Origin: Narthecium ossifragum
Lineage: Eukaryota; Streptophyta; Magnoliopsida; Dioscoreales; Nartheciaceae
Direction of reading: 5' to 3'
Length of the DNA stretch: 64,000 nt
NCBI GenBank assembly: GCA_963920575.1
Contig: OY986964.1
Coordinates: 19,015,395 to 19,079,394 of the forward strand
Part shown: positions 56,696 to 64,000 of the stretch, piece by piece
How positions within the stretch are numbered: position 1 is the first letter of the stretch
Layout of the letters: each line of letters starts with the position of its first letter
Translations under genes and position numbers: made by a program
The notes under the pieces: generated by a model
Told to the model about the DNA's origin: nothing
Seen by the model: only the letters and a program-made list of their open reading frames with translations
The model's database searches: none

Positions 56696-57644
56696 ATCGC
56701 GTCGGTGGCTTTTCTGCTTCGCGAGGACGGCCACCACTGGCCGTCGTTCTCCTCTGTCAGAGGGGGGGAGGACTTTCCCTCCCCTCCCCTCACTTTTCCC
56801 CCTCTTTTCCGGCTTTCCCCTCCCCCTTTCCCCTCTTTTCTTCCCCTCCTCTTCCTCCTTCTCCTCTCTTTCTTCTTCCTTCTTTCTTTCTCTCCCGAAG
56901 CTCTGCTTCTTCCCCTGTTCCGGCAGCCAAGCTTCATCTCCTTCGTTCTCCCTCCTCCGGCCATCTTTTCCGGCGTTCTAAGGCTCGTTGGATTCGTGAC
57001 AACGAGAGGAAGATCCCTGAAGAGGTTTGGAGGCTTGATGGTGATCAAATCGCGGGGAATCAGCCGAGGAAAGCGCAGCTAGGTAGGGTTATACCTACTG
57101 TGTTCATTTCGGGTTTTCTTGAGATCTAGCCGTTGGATCTTCTTGATCCTTCCTTTGTTGGATTCTTTGTACCGGTTAGAATTACTGATTTAAGTTTCAT
57201 GTTAATCAGTTGATATTTGAGTAGGTTTTATGCCAGATTAGTCTCGGATTTCTGGTTTTCTGCTGTTCTTGAGAAACAGCCGGCTTGCGGCGAGTTTTCC
57301 GGCCGGCGAGTACATGATCATGGATTTTGATAAACATAAGAGTTGTACATCTACTCGTTAGCTTTCTATGCCATCTTGTTTCATATTTTTCCGATTTATG
57401 TACGATTTGTTATGAATTGTTTTCTGGAGGGCTGCGTTGCAGCAATTAAGTTGGTAAGTGAGTTGATTAGCTGTTTTGATTTATATTTTCCCGTTAATCC
57501 AACCGTTGGATGATTATGATTTTTGGATATAATGATCCTGGTTTATACACCTACTGGTGGCTAACTTGGATCTTGAATCCCACGTCGTTTGGACATCGGA
57601 TCGATGGGATCAATTAGCCTCTAAGTAGTGGTTTTGGGTGTTTG

Positions 57645-57680
57645 AATATAATATTATATTTCGGAATATAATATTATATT
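57645..57680. repeat. Twin 16-bp AT palindromes in E LTR
   Basis: AATATAATATTATATT at 57645-57660 and again at 57665-57680, separated by TCGG. Each is a perfect palindrome. A slightly shorter pair (14 bp) is at 35328-35362 in the reverse E LTR. Confidence 0.9.
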
Positions 57681-58730
57681 GTGTACTGTTCATCAGTGGT
57701 TTTCGGGGTTGCTTCCCGTTGCAGGAGTCCGCGGTTAACGGTCGCGGTACCGTCGTAATGCCGGGACCCGCTGCGGATCGGCTGGCAGCGGTTGGTGGTA
57801 CCGCTGCAGCGATCCAGTAGACCTGTATGATGCTTGACATACTGTTGCATGCTCTGCTTCTTATTTGTGTATGTCATAGCATGCATTGTTGTATTGTGCA
57901 TTAGTTGCATTGGTTAGGGCGTGGGTGATCCTTGGGTCGCCGTCCCGAGGCTGGAAGCTCAGACTTAGCCCTAGGACCGGGGTTGGGTGGTTTGGACCCG
58001 GTTTGAATTGTAGTATCCAGTCGATTCGATGATAGGCTTAGATGACTGGAGCACTTGTGGCTTGATGATTGTAGAGGTCGTGTCGACCTTGAGTCGGATG
58101 CTGAGGTGTAGCCGGTGTCCCACTGTGTTGACCCGGGGAGTAGTGAAGTTGCCTACTCTGCTTGTGTGTCGCCAGTGTTGTTCCTGCTTTTGAGTGCTGC
58201 TCCTAGGTCTCAGGGACACGCGGTGAGGTTATGGGACCCATGTATACACCCAGGTCCTACTTGAGGGCGACACTGTTGCGTTTCCCTCTTCCTTTTGTGT
58301 GACGTAGTGTAGATCCCTACTGAGCTTAGTGCTCACTCCTACCCGGGCTGCGTTTTGCAGGTGCAGGCGGCAGTACCTCTTCTGTGGCCCCTACCGGCAG
58401 TTGGTTGGCGGTGCGGCGGTGCCAGGTGGAGTCTGAGAGGTAGTGATCCTTTACAGCTTTTATCCTATGTTAGATAGTCTCCTACGGGAGTAATGTTGTA
58501 TTTGAACTCCCCCCTCTTCGAGGATTATGTATATTAAATCTTTTTGAGTTTTAAATCTGTGGTTCGAGGCTTCATTATTATATTGTCTTTTAATTGGGGG
58601 TTTTTGATGATTTGCTAAGGAGACCAATAGGTTAGAGGGAACCCTCGCCAGCTTTGTTTTCCGCGTTTTGTAGGTTCCGGTTCGTGTCGCCCGGCCCGGT
58701 TGGGCTTTCGCGGGTCGGGGCGCGACAGCT

Positions 58731-58742
58731 TGGTATCAGAGC
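58731..58742 (+). promoter_or_regulatory. Primer binding site (E2)
   Basis: TGGTATCAGAGC three bases past the LTR end; initiator tRNA-Met type. Confidence 0.92.
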
Positions 58743-58930
58743 TTAGGTTGTAGATCCCAGGGTTTAGGATCAGGATTCAGTTGAGTTGAGCGTGGAATGG
58801 GTTAGTTCTATGTCTAGGACATCCGTGCATGCTCATTTTGATGTGTTGTGTTTTTCCGCTTTCTGTTTATGTTGCCTTGTGTTGGCGGCTTCTGACGAGT
58901 GAACGCTCGTTGTCTTTGGTGATTGTATAG

Positions 58931-60171
58931 ATGTCGGGAGCTCGAGTCCGACCTTCGGTTGTTGGTCGAGGTGGGGCACGACCTGGTCGACCCGCTCGAC
59001 CAGACAGGGTAGCACCTGTCAGGACGGTCAGAGCTCGACGGACTGGACCATCACCAGCGACGGTTGCGGTCGCACGGGAGGAGGCTCCTCTCGCCGAGGA
59101 GGGGGTCCTCGCTCCGGTCGACGGGCGGGGGCGCGGCGGGGTCATGATGGACTTCCAGCGGCTGAACCCGCCTAGGTTCAGCGGTGAGACTGGAGATCCG
59201 ACCACGGCAGACGGCTGGCTCCGAGGAGTCACGCGCGTTCTCGACGCTCTCTTCGTCGGGGATGACCGGATCCGGGTCACCCTCGCGGCGTTCCAGCTTG
59301 ATGGTGACGCCCTTGAGTGGTGGTGCACTGCCCAGCACACCAGTGGCGGAGAGGAGCCGACGTGGGAGGAGTACGCGTGACGCCCTGTCTCGCGAGTACC
59401 AGTCCCTCTTGTAGGGTACTCGCACTGTTCAGCAGTATGCCACCCGGTTCACGCACTTGGTCCGTTTTGCGGGGGCAGTGGCAGCAGATCCAGTGGCCAG
59501 GGCACGGCAGTTTGAGTGGGGTCTTCGTCCAGAGATCAGGCGCCAGACGTGTTCCCACTGCTTCCAGACGCACTCAGCAGTTCTGAACTGCGCCTTAGTT
59601 GTGGAGGCGCAGTCGCAGGACGAGAGACGCCGGGCAATTCCACCGGCAGTCTCTACCAGCTCGCAGTAGCAGAGGCCCCAGTTCAGAGGGGGATACGGCG
59701 GAGGCCACCAGCGGCGTCAGCGACGCTTTCAGCGGCGGTCGCAGCACCCGCAGCAGTTCCAACCTCAGTTGCCTAGTCCGCCAGGTCAGTTTCTCCTGAC
59801 GGGCGGGCCGTCTGGGCAGGCTCCGTCAGGGGGAGGCCAGGGTCAGCATCCTGGTGGCGCGCTAGCCACTTGTTTCCAGTGCGGGCAGCCGGGACACTTC
59901 CGCCAGAACTGTCCCATGCGAGGAGCGCGGAGCGCTGTGCCGCAGGGCAGTAGAGGCGGGGGGTACGGTGCCTGGCAGGGGAGCGGTAGTGGGCGCGGAT
60001 CAGGGGCTGGACCGGGCCGCTCCAGAGGTTGAGACGGTCTGCGGGGGCGCGTGTTTGCTCTTCCGGCGCGCGAGCAGCCGGACACCGTTCAGCTCTACTA
60101 GCCGTATCAGCAGCCGCAGCAGTACCAGCAGGCAGCGGCAGAGCCAACCGTCCTCAGAGGTATCTTTCAGC
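58931..60171 (+). pseudogene. Gag of del/Tekay-like element E2, broken
   Basis: ATG 58931 (MSGARVRPSVVGRGG) opens an Arg/Ala/Gly-rich N-terminus. The gag core follows (FQRLNPPRFSGETGDPTTAD, FQLDGDALEWW, EEPTWEEY). The frame breaks near 59375 and has a stop at about 59413. It continues as QYATRFTHLVRFAG, later with a TAG near 59669, a Gln/Arg/Pro-rich linker and the zinc knuckle CFQCGQPGHFRQNC near 59873. A further TAG at 59952 and other stops follow, so the gene is dead. It ends at the B LTR. Confidence 0.85.
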
Positions 60172-61566
60172 TGTTACGAGCGGTCTACTCATGATCCTCT
60201 CGTAATGGGTCTCTACTGCTCCAATCGATCAGAATCGGCCTGATCGGACTTGATTTGAGTCCAATGGGCTGAAGCTGGATCGAATCTGGTTCAGATCTGG
60301 CTCAGATTGGGGTAGGACTCGACTGGGTCAAGTCTGGATTGGTTGATTGGCTCTTGGAATTGAATCTGGCTCGGATTGGGCTAAGTGGCTTGGCTGAACC
60401 GGCTAGGAGTGGGTTAAGTGGCTGAGCCAAATCAGAGTGGGCTGAGTCTGAATCAACTGGCTGGCTGAACCAAGTTAGAGTTGGCTGAGCCAACTTGGTT
60501 GGGCTGAACCGGAGTTGATCCAAGGGTTGTGGTTCGCCGGAGTAGATCGCCGGCGTAGGGGCGGCGGCGGCGGTCGGGGTTGTGGCAGGAAAGTTCGTGG
60601 GTTGATGGGGAAGAGATCCACCGGAGTGGATTGGTCGGAAGTGGGCTAGATCGGCGGGATCTAGAGGTCAAGGGCGGCGGAGTTGGGTTCACCGGCGTCG
60701 GGGACGACGGGGAGCTCGGCTGGGGCTTGGGACGTCGGGAAGATGGTCGGGAAAGGGTCGTGGGGAGACGAGGAAGGCTTTAGGGATGTTTTGGAGGTGG
60801 AATAGGGATCGGGCGTGGTTGATGGCGGTGAGGACGAGGGTCGGGTTGCCGGGGGAAGAGGCCGGAGACGACGACGCGGGCGATGGAGGGTATGGCCGGA
60901 GTCGTGGTGCCAAGGGGAAGAGGATGGCGGGTTTAGGTGGCGACGGGGGTGGCCGGAGAGGGGAGAACGGCGGTGAGCTAGGGTTTCGGGATAGAGGAGA
61001 GAGGAGGAAGAAGATGAACAGTAGCGGGTGACGTGGCGCTGACGTGGCGGTGGGGTCGCTGACGTGGCGGAGAGAGAAAGTGACGGGAAGAGAGAGAAAC
61101 ACTGGTGGAGGCGGTGCCGGCTGCGGGGAAGATGACCGACGGGGAAGAAAGGTGGATCTATGGTGGATTTCGGGTGGAATCTACTTTACTTCTACTCCTA
61201 TGATATTCTACTCCTAAGATAATTTATCAACTACTCTTAATCATTCATCTCATTCATCATAACCTAATACAAACTACTAAGGTCCTTTTATAGAGACCTT
61301 GACAGAGTCCTAATCCACTAGAAAAACCCCCTTGCTTGATTTGCAAGTAATAAAGTTTCTGACTCAACTCAACTTCCTAACTCAAAGGGACTCTTAATTA
61401 ATTCCTAACAATCAACTAGGACTCAATAAAAGACTAATGATAAATACTAATTAAATACTCTAGTTTGAACTAGGGAAGTCCAAGTCAAACTAGGAAAGAG
61501 GTTGAACCAGCTTGGTTCCTCTTCTTGGTTCGGGTCCAGTTGGTCGAGTCGGATCGACTCGTATCA
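60172..61566 (-). mobile_element. B-family solo LTR without clean TSD
   Basis: 1,395 bp, TGTTACGAGCGG to GACTCGTATCA. The bases directly outside are TCAGC and CCTTT, which do not match. CTTTC is present near both ends (60164-60168, 61568-61572) but not flush. It separates E2 gag from protease. Confidence 0.9.
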
Positions 61567-63533
61567 CCTTTCTAGTTCTTTAGTAGATGTGCTGATAGAC
61601 TCTGTGGCGTCTCATTCCTATATTGCTAGCATGTGTGTGGCATCGCTAGGATTAGAGACGAGTTGGCTAGAGGTGGCATAGTCTGTAGACTCACCGATCG
61701 GCGGCACAGTCAGGGTAGACCGAGTCTGCCGATCTTGTTCTTTGGAGGTTGGAGGCCTCCGTGTCTGTCTTAGACCTGCGGGTGCTAGACATGACAGGCT
61801 TCGACGTGATACTCGGTATGGACTGGCTAGCAGCATACCGAGCTATCATCGACTGTGGTCGCCGGAGGGTGGTCGCTTGGACACCCGATGGGACACAGTT
61901 TGTGTTGTTGGGGGATCGGTTTTCAGCCGATTCCTTCGCTTGTGGTGTAGGGAGGCGTGGCAGCGAGCTTTCAGCCTTGCTGGCCAGCCTGTCCCTGTTT
62001 GGGTCTGAGGGAGTGCAGCAGAGCAGTTTCCCCCGGATCGTGTGCGACTACACCGACGTGTTTCCCGAGGTGTTGCCAGGGCTTCCACCGCCCAGAGAGG
62101 TCGATTTTGAGATCGACCTGGTACCAGGTACCGCACCGATCTCTCTCCCAACTTTCAGGATGGCACCAGCAGAGCAGAGTGAGTTGAGGACTCAGCTAGA
62201 CGAGCTTACCAGCAGAGGCTTCATCCGTCCCAGCATGTCTCCCTGGGGGGCGCCAGTGTTGTTCGCAAAGAAGAAGGATGGTATCCTTCGACTTTGCATA
62301 GACTACAGGCGGCTCAACAGGGTGACGGTGAAGAACAGGTATCCGATGCCGCGGATCGACGACCTGTTTGACCAGCTTAGAGGATCTTCAGTGTTCTCGA
62401 AGATCGACCTCCGCACCGGCTACCACCAGTTGAGGGTTCGGGATTGCGACATCCCGAAGACGGCATTCCGGACTTGGTACGGCCTGTACGAGTTCGTGGT
62501 GATGCCTTTTGGCCTGAAGAACGCACCGGCAGCGTTCATGGATCTCATGCAGAGGATCTTTCGGCCTTTCCTAGACGAATTCGTGGTGGTGTTCGTCGAC
62601 GACATCCTTATCTACTCCCGGTCAGAGGCGGAGCACGAGCGACACTTGGCGACAATGTTGCAGCTACTTTGGGAGCATCGGCTTTATGCCAAGGCTTCCA
62701 AGTGCGAGTTCTGGCTCGCACAGGTGGGATTCCTTGGACACGTGGTCGAGGCAGTGGTACAGTGGCAGAGACCGAGGACAGTGTTTGAGGTCCGTAGTTT
62801 CTTAGGCCTGGCGGGTTACTACAGACGGTTCGTGCGGGACTTCTCCAAAGTTGCCGGACCGTTGACCAGACTGACACAGAAGTCCGTCCCGTTCGTGTGG
62901 GATGATGCTTGTGAGCGAGCCTTTGTGGAGCTGAGGACGAGGTTGACCAGTGCGCCGGTGCTGATCGTCCCCGAGCGAGGTGTTGGTTACAGTGTCTACT
63001 GCGACGCCAGCGGTGAGGGTTTGGGGTGTGTCCTCATGCAGGAGGGCCACGTAGTTTCCTATGGTTCTCGTCAGCTGAAGAACCATGAGAGGAACTACCC
63101 GACTCACGACTTGGAGCTAGCAGCGGTGGTCTTCGCCCTGAAAACCTGGCGGCATTACCTCTATGGCGAGAAGTTCTCAGTCTTCTCGGACCATAAGAGT
63201 TTGAGGCACGTTTTCACCCAACGTGACCTCAACCTGAGGCAGCGACGCTGGATGGAGCTACTGGAGGACTACGACTTCGAGTTGCATTACCATCCTGGTA
63301 AGGCAAACGTCGTAGCAAACGCGCTGAGCAGACAGGTGAGAGACACCAGAGCAGCAGTTGCAGGGTTGTCAGCGCGGCAGTGGCAGGCTCTAGAGACGGC
63401 GGGCCAGTTAGGGCTCGAGTTTGAGGATCGGGGATCCAGCAGCTTCCTCTATGCAGTGCAGAGTATGCCGGCAGTCTTAGCCAGAGTGCTAGAGGCACAG
63501 CACAGTGACCCAGAGCTCGAGGAGCTACAGTAA
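61567..63533 (+). pseudogene. pol: Protease remnant, RT and RNase H of E2
   Basis: The protease reads VLIDSVASHSYIA (Gly of DSG changed to Val) and then shifts frame. From 61749 an open frame of 594 codons covers the protease end ([10 protein letters not shown]), RT (catalytic FVDDILIYS with D284, D285; [24 protein letters not shown]) and RNase H ([10 protein letters not shown] with D419; [11 protein letters not shown]). The last RNase H Asp is Asn at 524 (VVANALSR instead of VVADALSR). About 12 residues that normally follow FLGHVV are missing. The frame ends at 63533, before integrase. RT looks intact at the active site, RNase H does not. Confidence 0.87.
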
Positions 63534-64000
63534 CACAACATAATCAACCTGCTAATTGTCACAATCTAAACCATAATAAACTCACTACATTATTCCAAAC
63601 TTTCAGGATCAATCACATAAATTCCAGTACTCCAATACATACTTTAAATAATTAATTACAATTCCCAGATTCCGAATACATGAATCAAATTATTACTCAA
63701 CTCTCATAATCCCAAAATCACTACAACTCTCAAATGAATGTAATAAAATAAAACAAATGAACTTAATGTCGAATCCTCTGACGATCTCAAACTCGGGCGT
63801 CATCACCTGAAGAACCTGCAAAAGTAGGGGTGAGCAAAAAGCCCAGCAGGGGACTAACTAACGACATACAAGAAACTAACTAACAACCAACATAAATATG
63901 CAATGCAATCTGGCGCCTAAGTCTTAGCTCAAGGGAAGTCACAACCTAAGCCCAAGCTCGCAATCGACCCATCGCTCTCCATCACGGTCCGGGCGACTAC
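63534..64000 (-). mobile_element. Probable edge of another del-type LTR (reverse)
   Basis: No ORF. The stretch ACCTGCAAAAGTAGGGGTGAGC with AAAAAGCCCAGCAGGG near 63816-63851 is arranged like the part of the reverse E LTR around 33400 (GTGAGCACTAAGCTCAGTAGG). This suggests a related but different del/Tekay LTR on the minus strand. Evidence is short; the remainder is AT-rich and unassigned. Confidence 0.4.

Larger units (their letters stand above)
56379..58727 (+). repeat. E2 5' LTR
   Basis: 2,349 bp, TGTGAGGACCTGTCCC to GGTCGGGGCGCGACA. It includes GATCGATC palindromes (56591-56695), a long CT-rich tract (56760-56900), twin 16-bp AT palindromes (57645-57680) and a GC-rich block (57725-57820). 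All except the exact palindrome sequence are conserved in the reverse E LTR at 21478-36660. Confidence 0.92.
56379..63533 (+). mobile_element. E2: del/Tekay-like element, 3'-truncated
   Basis: 5' LTR 56379-58727, PBS, gag, protease remnant and RT/RNase H follow in order, then the sequence changes abruptly after 63533. Integrase, PPT and 3' LTR are absent from the window. A B solo LTR (60172-61566) separates gag from protease. The lineage rests on the 2.3-kb LTR, the CX2CX4HX4C gag knuckle and the RT sequence. Confidence 0.88.

Overview
This is a window of plant nuclear DNA built almost entirely from nested LTR retrotransposons. I see no intact host gene, no bacterial operon, no rRNA or tRNA gene and no CRISPR array. 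The plant origin rests on several signs: primer binding sites complementary to plant initiator tRNA-Met (TGGTATCAGAGC); pol remnants of the plant Ty3/gypsy lineages chromovirus (Reina-like and del/Tekay-like), Tat and Athila; a degenerate plant mobile domain ORF; and 5-bp target-site duplications (TSDs) around most insertions. The species cannot be named from the sequence.

I use working names. C is a Reina-like chromovirus: LTR 862 bp, gag with a zinc knuckle, integrase with a chromodomain. A (with U3 variants D) and B are LTR families with no protease, RT or integrase. A, B and C share the outermost LTR bases (TGATACGR...), the primer binding site (PBS), the polypurine tract (PPT) and, for A and B, the last codons of C's pol (GLEDKA-FEG). 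This suggests that A and B are parasites of C-like elements. E is a del/Tekay-like element with 2.35-kb LTRs. F is Athila-like, and a Tat-lineage element is also present.

Layout. 1-4470: broken C-like gag/PR/RT fragments in opposite orientations, split by A, B and D LTRs. 4471-16884: remains of a Tat element (LTR piece, antisense plant mobile domain ORF, integrase end) carrying a complete A element (A2, 4524-10194) and two B solo LTRs. 16885-20835: 3' part of Athila copy 1 with a D solo LTR. 20836-37264: a nest up to seven levels deep: Athila > B fragment > E solo LTR > A1 full element > C full element > B solo > B solo. 37265-40790: Athila copy 2 (3' non-coding region and integrase). 40791-56378: Athila copy 3, reverse (LTR, 3' non-coding region, a repeat-bearing ORF), holding a D-like solo LTR that holds the complete A3 element, which in turn holds the complete B3 element. 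56379-63533: a 3'-truncated E element (LTR, gag, protease, RT/RNase H) with a B solo LTR. 63534-64000: probably the edge of another del-type LTR.

No element here encodes a full working set of proteins. C kept gag and integrase but lost protease, RT and RNase H. E lost integrase. A and B never had pol here. The main points for follow-up are the A/B/C partnership with ORFs A and B share but no known domain explains, the recurring GATCGATC palindrome arrays in LTRs of unrelated lineages, a duplicated conserved motif in Athila 3' regions, and the repeat-bearing ORF of Athila copy 3.
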